Origin: JBFIHZ01 sp041601535
GTDB taxonomy: Bacteria; Pseudomonadota; Gammaproteobacteria; Xanthomonadales; SZUA-36
Assembly: GCA_041601535.1 (NCBI GenBank)
Contig: JBFIHZ010000152.1
Span: 1 to 8,800 of the forward strand
Reading direction: 5' to 3'
Length of the DNA: 8,800 bases
Shown here: positions 1 to 6,958 of the stretch, piece by piece
How the letters are laid out: each line of letters begins with the position of its first letter
How positions within the stretch are numbered: the first letter of the stretch is position 1
Translations under genes and position numbers: made by a program
The notes under the pieces: generated by a model
What the model was told of the DNA's origin: nothing
The model's database searches: none
Seen by the model: only the letters and a program-made list of their open reading frames with translations

Positions 1-772
1 ACATCTCGCGGCTGCCCACTATGGTCACGGCAATATAGATGGCAGTTCCTTCCTGCCGGATCAAATGTTCTATACCAATGGCAACCCGTTCTTTGGGAAA
101 CAGCTTCAGTGCCGTGCACACAGCCAGCGCAGCGGCCAGGTTGAGCAGGTTCATGGCCAGTGTGATACCAAACAAACTATCGAAATACTCCCGCAGCACA
201 TCAATCTGGTCCCAGAGAATGAAGCCAAACGCGACCACCAGCACCGAAGTTCCGGTAATTTTCACCACGCCTTTGCCCTTGATCGCCAGGCCAGGCTTCA
301 GCGTACGGACCAGCAATCCCAGGCTGACCGGTATCAGCGTAATGCTGAAAATCTTCCAGATAAAGTCGATCAGCGGCACACTCACCTGTTCTTCCACACC
401 CATAAAAAACGTCAGTGCCAGGTGGGCATAAAATGGAATAACCAGAATATAAACCATGCTGACCAGAATGCTTAGCGACAATGACAGCGCCAGATCTGCT
501 TTGGCGATATCCGTCATCAGATTGGACAGCATGCCGCCGGGACAGGTGGCCAGCAGAAAGAATCCCATGGCCAGTACCGGCGTCGGAGCGAACAATGTGG
601 CCATGGCGATACCGATCACCGGCGGCACAACCAGCATGCTGATCAGGCCAACCAGCAGGGCGCGCCGATTGGTGAACACCCGGCGGAAATCACCGATGGT
701 CAGACTAAGCCCCATGGAGAACATAATCATCCAAAGCGAGCCGGGCAGCAGTACAGTATCAATAATTGACAT
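1..772 (-). CDS. BASS-family (bile acid:sodium symporter-like) permease, 3' end cut by window edge
   Basis: This is an inner-membrane secondary transporter of the bile acid:sodium symporter superfamily, whose known members carry bile acids, pantoate, pyruvate and other organic anions. The 257 visible residues are mostly hydrophobic helices. The family signature CPGG lies at residues 77-80 and is followed by S83-N84 and the S97/S101 positions of the first sodium site. The crossover helix begins at about 232 with IGIE, where E235 is the conserved acid. The usual E-x-x-x-Q at that point reads E-H-L-I-R (R239), so the second sodium site looks altered. The last one or two helices lie off the left edge. 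The ATG at 770-772 is preceded by AAGG with 7 nt spacing. An in-frame TGA at 776-778 rules out any longer start, and only a GTG at 773-775 is an alternative. It is the last visible gene of the minus-strand run, 88 nt after DUF3830. Family assignment is firm; the substrate is unknown. Confidence 0.88.
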   Translation of the reverse strand, partial: MSIIDTVLLPGSLWMIMFSMGLSLTIGDFRRVFTNRRALLVGLISMLVVPPVIGIAMATLFAPTPVLAMGFFLLATCPGGMLSNLMTDIAKADLALSLSLSILVSMVYILVIPFYAHLALTFFMGVEEQVSVPLIDFIWKIFSITLIPVSLGLLVRTLKPGLAIKGKGVVKITGTSVLVVAFGFILWDQIDVLREYFDSLFGITLAMNLLNLAAALAVCTALKLFPKERVAIGIEHLIRQEGTAIYIAVTIVGSREM

Positions 773-860
773 CACTCAACCTTATCGTTGTTTTTCTGAT
801 TGGAACTACTGCCACACGCCTGCCCATGCATTTGCTGCTGGCATGGACCGGTGCGTAAAC

Positions 861-1346
861 TCACCCGGCTACCTGCTGCAATGAAATACGGCAGGCGCCG
901 TTGCGCCGGATGGCATTCATGCTGCTCTTCAGGTGTTCAAGATCCGCTGCAATCACCCGGGCACACACATTGGCCTTGATCCAGCCAAACGGCATCAGCA
1001 AACGCCCGCCAGGCCCGTAAAACAGGCCCAGATCAAAGAAGTTACCCGGCGGCAGGCCCTGGATGGAGCCTGCCGGGATGCTCGCCAGCACCAATTCTCC
1101 GGCTGCGGGGTAGGAGGTAGCATTTTCTTCCGGCACCAGGCGGGACGCCAGTTCGTCCGGCAAAGCGCTGGCCGGCAAGGGGCAGGAAAGTTCCGGACCG
1201 GTCCAGATAGCGTGCATGGCGTCAATTGACTGCCCTGTTCCGGCCAGTTGCCAGACAAACTCGGCAGAGGCCGGTGCCTGCTCGTCCAGCAAGTCGCAGG
1301 TAGCTGACAACTGTGAATTGGGTTCGGTAATCAGAATTTGTCGCAT
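861..1346 (-). CDS. DUF3830 family protein (predicted cyclophilin-like fold)
   Basis: This is a 161-residue cytoplasmic protein with no signal peptide or membrane segment, resembling the DUF3830 family. As I recall, structural-genomics work showed a cyclophilin-like beta-barrel for that family, with no established activity. The visible family pattern is a short N-terminal strand, DEQAP at 21-25 leading to a tryptophan, HAIWTG at 45-50, PEENATSYPAAGEL at 72-85, FYGPGG at 109-114 and an ANVCARV strand at 125-131. The frame is open to an ATG at 1406, but I chose the ATG at 1346: its MRQILI begins the first conserved strand, and the extra residues would be encoded across a hairpin. No clear Shine-Dalgarno precedes 1346, so translation may be weak or coupled. 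It lies 63 nt after amidohydrolase B. Family members are, to my memory, often found beside catabolic amidohydrolases and transporters, which fits. Whether it is an enzyme or a binding protein is open. Confidence 0.75.
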   Translation of the reverse strand: MRQILITEPNSQLSATCDLLDEQAPASAEFVWQLAGTGQSIDAMHAIWTGPELSCPLPASALPDELASRLVPEENATSYPAAGELVLASIPAGSIQGLPPGNFFDLGLFYGPGGRLLMPFGWIKANVCARVIAADLEHLKSSMNAIRRNGACRISLQQVAG

Positions 1347-1373
1347 TAGTCTTGAGCCCGTGTTGATGCAGCA

Positions 1374-1397
1374 GCGGGTGCCCTCGCGGACACCCGC
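1374..1397 (-). other. Intercistronic hairpin with GNRA-type tetraloop
   Basis: On the minus strand this 24-nt element folds as a 10-bp, GC-rich stem (one G-U wobble) closed by the tetraloop GCGA. It starts about a dozen bases after the stop codon of amidohydrolase B and ends 27 nt before the DUF3830 start. No T-run follows, so it does not look like an intrinsic terminator. An mRNA-stability or processing element is more likely. Confidence 0.55.
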
Positions 1398-1409
1398 CGA
1401 TGCCAATGG

Positions 1410-3050
1410 TTACTTGTAGCGTACACCGCCCTTGATAACCGCGAATACCCGCTTCAGGGCTTCCAGATCAGCCAGAGGGTTGCCTGCGACCACGATCACG
1501 TCAGCAATTTTCCCTTCTTCAATGGTGCCCAGCTCATCTTCCAATCCCAGCGCTTCCGCGCCGTTACGGGTTGCGGCAATGATGGCATCCATCGGCGTCA
1601 TGCCTTCCTTGACCATATAGCCGTATTCCACCGCATTGGGGTCTTCCTGCTGGAAATTCAGGAATGACGGTGTATCCGTCCCCAGCGAGAACTTCGCGCC
1701 GGCGCGGATAAAGCGCCGCATGTTCTCATGAGAAACGTCCCGCTGGGCCTGCTTTTCGTTGTATGAAGGGCCGGTCAGACCAAAGGTGTCTTTCCGGTTT
1801 TTCTCACCCTTCAGGGTTGCCGCATCGCTGGCGTAGACCGGAACGCCGGTCTGGTCCGGATTGCGCTGCAGGTACAGCATCTTGTCGCGGTAGCGCATCA
1901 GCAGCCGGTATTCCTTGGGCTCCATCGACATGATGTACAGTGATTCGTTAAAGCGGTGCGGGTCAGCCATGTGCTCGGCACCGGTGACCATCACGCGCAA
2001 CAGGGTATCGACAATGACGCCTTTATCCACGTAGCCCTGGATAATGTCGTTTTCGATCAGAACGTTTCCGTAAAACGGATGTTCGAGAGTATCAACATCG
2101 AAATCCAGCATGCGCCGCAAACCTTCGTTATGGCCGCCGGCGTGCACATCAATAATCTTGCCGTTTTTGTGTGCCTTGTCGATGATCTGACGCAGTTGTT
2201 CGTCTGAAAAATCGTTCTTGCCGTTATACACCTCGTCGGACATGTAGAGTTTCCAGTAATTGAACTCTGGTCCCATAAACGGCTCGGTACCCTTTTCAAC
2301 GTCGCTGATGACGTTGTAGGCAAACTCATTGCGCAGCCAGTCAACCGCCTCCTTGGGCGTGTTGTTTTCTTCCAGGTAGTGCTGGAAGAATTCTTCGCTC
2401 ATAAACAGGGCTCCGCCCAGGAAAATCCTCGGACCGGCCAGTTCGCCCGCATCGATTTTCTTCTTCACCGGCAGAATGCGCTTGGAGGGGCCGCTGGTCT
2501 GGCGCATGCTGGTAACGCCCTGCATCAGGTACACGTAGGCACGGTCCGGCATGCGGGCAAAGGTTTCTTCCCAGCGTGCACGCAACACCTCGAGCGGCAA
2601 GTCAGCCGTGGGCGCCGGGTACAGCGGATTGAGCTGGATGTGCTGGTTGGAATTGATGATGCCCGGCATGATGGTCATGCCTTCCACGTTGACAACCTGG
2701 GCACCTGCGGGAATTTCAACCTCTTCCGCCTTGCCCACCCGGGTGATTTTCTCCCCTTCGATTATTACCGTGTAGCCCAGTTTGGGCGCGGCCCCGGTTG
2801 CATCGATAACCGTGCCGTTAACCAGCGCAATGGGATGGCTGGGTACAAATGGCGGCTCTTGCGGGCCCAGCAAATCAGGTAACTGCTCAGTCTGTGCAAA
2901 TACCTGGCCGATTGCCGATAGGCAGACCAGCAGGCTCAGTGCCAGTGAAACCCCGCACCGTTTGGCGTAGAGCCAGGTGGCCGGGTATGCCTTGACTGCA
3001 CGGACCAGGCCTTGCGCTGGCGCACGGCTGCGGCTGGAAGAAATATTCAT
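1410..3050 (-). CDS. Exported amidohydrolase B (metal-dependent hydrolase, imidazolonepropionase-like clade) with NxH in place of HxH
   Basis: This is an amidohydrolase-superfamily enzyme of 546 residues, expected to act in the periplasm on an amide or peptide-like bond; the substrate is unknown. A basic N-region of about 33 residues precedes a hydrophobic core and a VFA|Q signal-peptidase site near residue 52. A small beta domain (LVNGTVIDATG, about 76-86) leads into the TIM barrel. The C-terminal GTIEEGKIADVIVVAGNPL segment is classic for the superfamily. Barrel residues: N135-Q136-H137 (canonical HxH, first His replaced by Asn), K267 in WKLYMS, H303 in DVHAGG, H324 in LEHPF and D459 in GTDTPS. 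About 110 residues are inserted between the last His and the Asp. I chose the ATG at 3050 over 3059 because AAGGA at 3059-3063 sits 8 nt before it but abuts the longer start. It is a distant paralogue of amidohydrolase A, with a 92-nt gap between them. Confidence 0.88.
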   Translation of the reverse strand: MNISSSRSRAPAQGLVRAVKAYPATWLYAKRCGVSLALSLLVCLSAIGQVFAQTEQLPDLLGPQEPPFVPSHPIALVNGTVIDATGAAPKLGYTVIIEGEKITRVGKAEEVEIPAGAQVVNVEGMTIMPGIINSNQHIQLNPLYPAPTADLPLEVLRARWEETFARMPDRAYVYLMQGVTSMRQTSGPSKRILPVKKKIDAGELAGPRIFLGGALFMSEEFFQHYLEENNTPKEAVDWLRNEFAYNVISDVEKGTEPFMGPEFNYWKLYMSDEVYNGKNDFSDEQLRQIIDKAHKNGKIIDVHAGGHNEGLRRMLDFDVDTLEHPFYGNVLIENDIIQGYVDKGVIVDTLLRVMVTGAEHMADPHRFNESLYIMSMEPKEYRLLMRYRDKMLYLQRNPDQTGVPVYASDAATLKGEKNRKDTFGLTGPSYNEKQAQRDVSHENMRRFIRAGAKFSLGTDTPSFLNFQQEDPNAVEYGYMVKEGMTPMDAIIAATRNGAEALGLEDELGTIEEGKIADVIVVAGNPLADLEALKRVFAVIKGGVRYK

Positions 3051-3058
3051 AATGTTCA

Positions 3059-3063
3059 TCCTT
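3059..3063 (-). promoter_or_regulatory. Ribosome binding site of amidohydrolase B
   Basis: AAGGA on the minus strand ends 8 nt before the ATG at 3050 and directly overlaps the alternative ATG at 3059. This spacing makes the internal start the better choice. Confidence 0.65.
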
Positions 3064-3117
3064 TTGTTATGCCCTACTGAAACGTTAAAGCGGCTACAAG
3101 CGGTTAACTATCCGACC

Positions 3118-3131
3118 GCAAGCTGGCTTGC
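3118..3131 (-). other. Short palindrome in the gap between the two amidohydrolase genes
   Basis: GCAAGC and GCTTGC form a perfect 6-bp inverted repeat around a 2-base centre, 11 nt downstream of the stop of amidohydrolase A. A hairpin would need to open the innermost pair. No T-run follows. It could be a weak processing or stability element or chance. Confidence 0.3.
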
Positions 3132-3142
3132 CACCAGTTTAA

Positions 3143-4519
3143 TCAAGGCTTGGCCTGACGCACGACGCGGCCGTCGGCGATCACATGACGCACATCCTTG
3201 AGATTCTGAATATCGGAAAGTGGGTTGGCGCCCACCACCAGGATATCGGCCAGTTTGCCGGGCTCGATGGTGCCAAGCTTGTCGCCCATACCCAGTATGT
3301 CCGCCCCAATACGTGTTGCAGACTCGAAAACATCCCGATCCGACAGCCCGGCATCTTTCAGAAACCCAAGCTCCACGTAGTAATCGGCGGGATAGCGATT
3401 TTCGTTTTCGAACGGTATATCCGTGCCCACACCAATGCGTACACCGGCTTTATGGGCGGCACGCACCATTTCGATATGTTGTTCATGCTCCACCGGGAAG
3501 CGGCGCGACATGGTGTAATAAAACCCACCCGGCGGAATTCCTGCAGGCGGATAACCGGTTGCGATGACATTATAGAAAGCGGTCAGAGTTGGCACGAACG
3601 CGGTGTCGTTCTTTGCCATTACCTTGATAATATCCGGGTTCAGATTGAGCGGGTGTTCAATGCTGTCGATACCTGCCTCGGATGCCCACTGGGTGAACTC
3701 GCCGAAAGAATCAACGGTAACCGGGATGCCATGCAAATGCGCCTCGTCGACCGCCGCGTTGATTTCCTCACGGGTAAAAGGCGCGGTTAACTTGATCCAG
3801 TCGGCATGCATGCGAATCTGCTCACGCACCGCCAGCCGCCAGTCCCACGGGCCATTGGCGACACGTCCGCGGGCATTCTTTGCCAGGCTTTTGGGCCGGC
3901 CGGTGGCGGTGGAGGTTATTTCGTCGCCGTGTCCACCGCGTGATGAAATCATCTGGCCGCTCCACAATACGCGGGGACCTTCAAGCAAACGCCGGTCGAC
4001 GGCTTCCTTGATACGCAGGGCTACATCATTGCGCGTTCCCATATCACGTACCGAAGTAATACCGGCGTCCAGGAACTGCCCAAGCAGAATACTGCCACGA
4101 ATTGCCGCAGCTGCGTCGGACTCGCGGTAGCGGCTGAAATCATCGCCCCGCTGCTGGGTAAAGTGCATGTGCAGATCAATCAAACCAGGGACGATAAACA
4201 ATCCGCTGGCATCTATCTGCCGGTCAACCTGCGCGGGTACATCGACTGCTCCAGATGGCCCGGCAGCAATGATACGGTCACCGCGGACAACCACGGTGGC
4301 ATTTTCCACCGCACTGCCGCCACGGCCATCCAGCAAGGTTCCACCCGCGATAACCAGCACCTCGTCCTCAGCGGCATCACGCGGAGGCAGGGGCACCGTG
4401 CGGGTGTCGTCGGTGGTGCGCCAGTCAGGCGGTGTAGCAACTGCCTGCGATTGCAGCAACACCAAAGCCATCACCACTGCTGAAATATTGCGGCTTATCC
4501 GTTTTATCACTCTAGCCAT
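3143..4519 (-). CDS. Exported amidohydrolase A (metal-dependent hydrolase subgroup A / Xaa-Pro dipeptidase-like) with Asp at the beta-5 His position
   Basis: This is a periplasmic amidohydrolase-superfamily enzyme of 458 residues. Relatives include aryl-dipeptide and Xaa-Pro-type dipeptidases and imidazolonepropionase-like proteins; the exact substrate cannot be read. The signal peptide has a basic n-region (MARVIKRISR), a hydrophobic core and an AVA|T cleavage site at about residue 28. Metal motifs: H117-M-H119 in LIDLHMHF, the subgroup motif GGHGD at 195-199, K243 in WIKLTAPF, H289 in SIEHPL and D367 in GTDIPF. At the beta-5 strand, where relatives read VxVH, this protein reads VTVD, putting D270 in place of a metal-binding His. 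I chose the ATG at 4519 because GAGGG lies 5 nt upstream and yields a clean signal peptide. The longer frame from 4582 would translate through a hairpin. It follows the TonB receptor gene by 80 nt and precedes amidohydrolase B by 92 nt. Confidence 0.9.
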   Translation of the reverse strand: MARVIKRISRNISAVVMALVLLQSQAVATPPDWRTTDDTRTVPLPPRDAAEDEVLVIAGGTLLDGRGGSAVENATVVVRGDRIIAAGPSGAVDVPAQVDRQIDASGLFIVPGLIDLHMHFTQQRGDDFSRYRESDAAAAIRGSILLGQFLDAGITSVRDMGTRNDVALRIKEAVDRRLLEGPRVLWSGQMISSRGGHGDEITSTATGRPKSLAKNARGRVANGPWDWRLAVREQIRMHADWIKLTAPFTREEINAAVDEAHLHGIPVTVDSFGEFTQWASEAGIDSIEHPLNLNPDIIKVMAKNDTAFVPTLTAFYNVIATGYPPAGIPPGGFYYTMSRRFPVEHEQHIEMVRAAHKAGVRIGVGTDIPFENENRYPADYYVELGFLKDAGLSDRDVFESATRIGADILGMGDKLGTIEPGKLADILVVGANPLSDIQNLKDVRHVIADGRVVRQAKP

Positions 4520-4524
4520 GCTCA

Positions 4525-4529
4525 CCCTC
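4525..4529 (-). promoter_or_regulatory. Ribosome binding site of amidohydrolase A
   Basis: GAGGG on the minus strand is 5 nt from the ATG at 4519. The alternative ATGs at 4531 and 4582 have no comparable site, so this element decides the start. Confidence 0.65.
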
Positions 4530-4557
4530 ATGTTTATTGCTGATCGAAGTGCAACCC

Positions 4558-4582
4558 GTGGTCCGCCCAATTGGCGGACCAC
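4558..4582 (-). other. Strong intercistronic hairpin after the TonB receptor gene
   Basis: GTGGTCCGCC and GGCGGACCAC form a perfect 10-bp inverted repeat around a 5-nt loop. It begins 17 nt downstream of the receptor stop codon and ends 38 nt before the start of amidohydrolase A. The bases that follow in the minus direction (GGGTTGC) lack a T-run, so it is not a standard intrinsic terminator. It could protect the 3' end of the receptor transcript or cause partial polarity. Confidence 0.6.
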
Positions 4583-4584
4583 GC

Positions 4585-4601
4585 AATCATCATTGATGAT
4601 T
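4585..4601 (-). other. AT-rich palindrome overlapping the receptor stop codon
   Basis: AATCATCA and TGATGATT are 8-bp inverted arms around a single base. They lie directly upstream (minus sense) of the GC-rich hairpin and touch the TAA at 4600-4602. It could be a second small stem stacked with its neighbour or a protein-binding palindrome. Confidence 0.4.
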
Positions 4602-6915
4602 AGTAGTTATAACGCAGCGTGACACCGTACATACGCGGCTCAGCATATACGATACGGCCCGGCAGGAAGCCTGAACCAGCGCCGAACGAGCTGGCTTTAT
4701 AGCGCTTGTCTGCCAGGTTGCGAACCCATGCTGAGAATTCCCAGGTTTCATCGGGAGACTTCACGCCAGCCCGCAGGCCAACCAGCCCGTATGATTCCTG
4801 GAATTCCGCCGGATTGTTGGCCAGCGCGAGTTCTACTTTTGAGCGATAGCTGTAATCCGCCATGACAAATGGCAGTACACCGGCTACTGGCGTCACGGAC
4901 TCATACAGTGCAACCAGACTGGAAGAGAATTTCGGCGTCTGCACGGTGGTATCACCTTTGAAATTGCCCGACACGATTTCCGAATCCATCAGGTTGACGC
5001 CTGCCCGCAAGGACAATTCATCCGTGGCGGCCCACATGGCCTCAACTTCCAGGCCCTTGACCTCAACGTCGCCGGCATTGGCCAGCACGATCAGACGAAT
5101 GCCTTCGCGGTCGACTGCGGTAGTGGCCTGCATATCGGTCCAGTCATAGTAATAAGCGGCGGCGTTCAGCTGTACTCTGCCCTCGGCCAGGGTTGATTTG
5201 AAGCCGGCCTCGTAGGCCAACAGTTCTTCAGAATTGAACGGTGCCAACTGTGGCGTGGAAAAGGCGATGGTGGCTGGAAAACCAGGGCCTTTGAAACCGC
5301 GGCTGATGCTGCCATAGAACAGCGTATTTTCATTCGGTGTGAAATCAACGCCGATTTTGCCGGTCGTCTCGCTGGCGCCGGTTTCGTCCTCAAACGCGGC
5401 AACCGGAACCGGGCCACTGCCCTGGATGTGGCCGCTGTAACGGAACAGGCGGTCTTCGTCCGTGTAACGCAGGCCACCGATCAGCTTCCAGGCATCATTC
5501 AGCTGGTACTCAACGTGGGCAAAGGCTGCCAGATCCTCGGTGCGCTGGTAAAACGTGGAGTCGAACAGACCGGAAAAGGAGGTGTGGTCACGGAAGTTGA
5601 ACAGTACGAAATCCTCAACCACATCGCGGCTGTAATACACACCCAGTAACCAGGTCAAACCACCCCAGCTGTCGTCGGACGCCAGCCGCAGTTCCTGCGT
5701 GAGCAGGTTAATGTCCTGTTCGCGCCAGGTATCGCTGACGATATAGGGCGATCCGTTGTCTGCGCCGGTGGCGCGGTCCAGCTTGCGGTGACCGGTAACC
5801 GAAGTAAGCACCGTGCGGCCCAGGCTCCAGTTCATTGTGCTGTTCAGGCCCCAGGAGTCCACTTGATCGATATTGCCGTAGGAAAAGCTGCCAAACACGG
5901 TGTAGGGGTCCGGGTTGGTGTCGGCAACCAGCTCAACGTCACCGGTGACCGGGTTACCGCCAACTGCGTCCCGGCGAATGGCAAACGAAGCGCATTCCGC
6001 GTCATTGCGTATGCCGGTGGCTGCGTAGGAACACAGGCCGGAACGGTCATGCAACAGGTTACCGGCGTGCTTGTAGCCCAGCACCTCTGAGTCGCTGTTG
6101 CTGATATCCGCGACAAACAGCCATTCAAAGGTATCGGACGGGGTCCACAAGGCAGAGCCGCGCACGCCCTGGCGGTCAATGGCACCATTGCTGGAATCCA
6201 CGTCACCGGCGTCCGGGCCCAGAATCAGTGTCTGCCAGCCATCCCGGGTAACGGAATTGGCCGCCAGGCGTACCGAGAACGTGTCCGTGACACCACCACC
6301 AATGGCACCATCAAACTCCATCAGGTCGAAACGGCCATAATCCACGCTGGCAGTAGCCTCGAATTCCTGGGTAGGCTTTTTGGTTACAAAGTTGATCGCG
6401 CCACCGGTAACATTACGGCCGTAGAACGTTCCCTGTGGGCCTTTCAATACCTCGATGCGCTGCAAATCAAACAGTTGGAAATCCAGCATGGCATTGGAAG
6501 GCAGAGCCACTTCGTCAATATACGGCGTTACCGCGGGGTTCTGGTTGCTCTCACCATTGTTCATGCCGATGCCGCGCATGGCAAACAATGGGTTACCCGA
6601 GTTACCCGTGGTTACAAACAATCCAGGCGTGAAACTGGCGATATCCGCCGGCGTCTGGATCTTCAGATTGTTAATGTCGCTGTCACTGAGCACCGTAATG
6701 GACAGTGATACGTCCTGCAGGCTCTGCTCGCGTTTTTGTGCGGTCACCACGATTTCTTCCAGTGCATTTTCCGCTGAGTACAGCGGAGCGGACACAGTAA
6801 GCGCAGCCAGCACTGAAACAGCCGTTAATGCCGCGCCCGTCTTGCGCGCTGCAACGCTTCGACTTTCAGTTTCTGCTGCCCTGTCTTGCTTCACTTCCAG
6901 GTAATTTTTAAACAT
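4600..6915 (-). CDS. TonB-dependent outer-membrane receptor
   Basis: This 771-residue TonB-dependent receptor would import a scarce compound across the outer membrane using TonB-ExbBD energy. After a fairly long N-region, a hydrophobic core and a cleavage site near SA|E (about residue 48) come the TonB box EEIVVTA (53-59) and the plug. The plug has MRGIGM (113-118) and the strongly conserved run RIEVLKGPQGTFYGRN (153-168), continuing into TGGAINFVTKKP. The rest has the alternating aromatic pattern of a 22-strand barrel and ends in LRYNY, with a terminal aromatic as needed for BAM insertion. Its length is normal for the family. I chose the ATG at 6915 over 6960 because GAGGTGGAG lies 6 nt upstream. 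It is the first gene of the leftward run, and its neighbours suggest a peptide- or amide-bearing ligand rather than an iron siderophore. The ligand itself is not identifiable. Confidence 0.93.
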   Translation of the reverse strand: MFKNYLEVKQDRAAETESRSVAARKTGAALTAVSVLAALTVSAPLYSAENALEEIVVTAQKREQSLQDVSLSITVLSDSDINNLKIQTPADIASFTPGLFVTTGNSGNPLFAMRGIGMNNGESNQNPAVTPYIDEVALPSNAMLDFQLFDLQRIEVLKGPQGTFYGRNVTGGAINFVTKKPTQEFEATASVDYGRFDLMEFDGAIGGGVTDTFSVRLAANSVTRDGWQTLILGPDAGDVDSSNGAIDRQGVRGSALWTPSDTFEWLFVADISNSDSEVLGYKHAGNLLHDRSGLCSYAATGIRNDAECASFAIRRDAVGGNPVTGDVELVADTNPDPYTVFGSFSYGNIDQVDSWGLNSTMNWSLGRTVLTSVTGHRKLDRATGADNGSPYIVSDTWREQDINLLTQELRLASDDSWGGLTWLLGVYYSRDVVEDFVLFNFRDHTSFSGLFDSTFYQRTEDLAAFAHVEYQLNDAWKLIGGLRYTDEDRLFRYSGHIQGSGPVPVAAFEDETGASETTGKIGVDFTPNENTLFYGSISRGFKGPGFPATIAFSTPQLAPFNSEELLAYEAGFKSTLAEGRVQLNAAAYYYDWTDMQATTAVDREGIRLIVLANAGDVEVKGLEVEAMWAATDELSLRAGVNLMDSEIVSGNFKGDTTVQTPKFSSSLVALYESVTPVAGVLPFVMADYSYRSKVELALANNPAEFQESYGLVGLRAGVKSPDETWEFSAWVRNLADKRYKASSFGAGSGFLPGRIVYAEPRMYGVTLRYNY

Positions 6916-6921
6916 GCCAAA

Positions 6922-6930
6922 CTCCACCTC
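6922..6930 (-). promoter_or_regulatory. Ribosome binding site of the TonB receptor gene
   Basis: GAGGTGGAG on the minus strand is 6 nt before the ATG at 6915. It favours that start over the upstream in-frame ATG at 6960. Confidence 0.7.
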
Positions 6931-6958
6931 GTCAAAATAAATGCCACATTTCGTATTC

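Noticed and set aside
824..846. CCATGC / GCATGG inverted repeat between the DUF3830 and BASS genes
   Set aside because: It is only 6 bp with an 11-nt loop and no T-run, too weak to call a terminator or regulatory element.
39..884. Several plus-strand open frames of 130-142 codons at the left end
   Set aside because: They lie opposite the BASS permease, whose minus-strand frame is open across 257 codons with clear family motifs. Their translations look random.
1347..1406. A longer DUF3830 start at 1406
   Set aside because: The added 20 residues have no similarity to the family, lack a ribosome binding site and are encoded across a strong hairpin.
2379..3790. Plus-strand open frames opposite the two amidohydrolase genes (up to 201 codons)
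   Set aside because: Both amidohydrolases are intact on the other strand with conserved motifs throughout. The plus-strand translations show none.
3143..6915. Resemblance to lasso-peptide receptor/isopeptidase loci, which pair a TonB receptor with a peptide-cleaving enzyme
   Set aside because: The known isopeptidases are S9-type serine peptidases, not amidohydrolases, and no precursor peptide, cyclase or leader-peptidase gene is present in the window.
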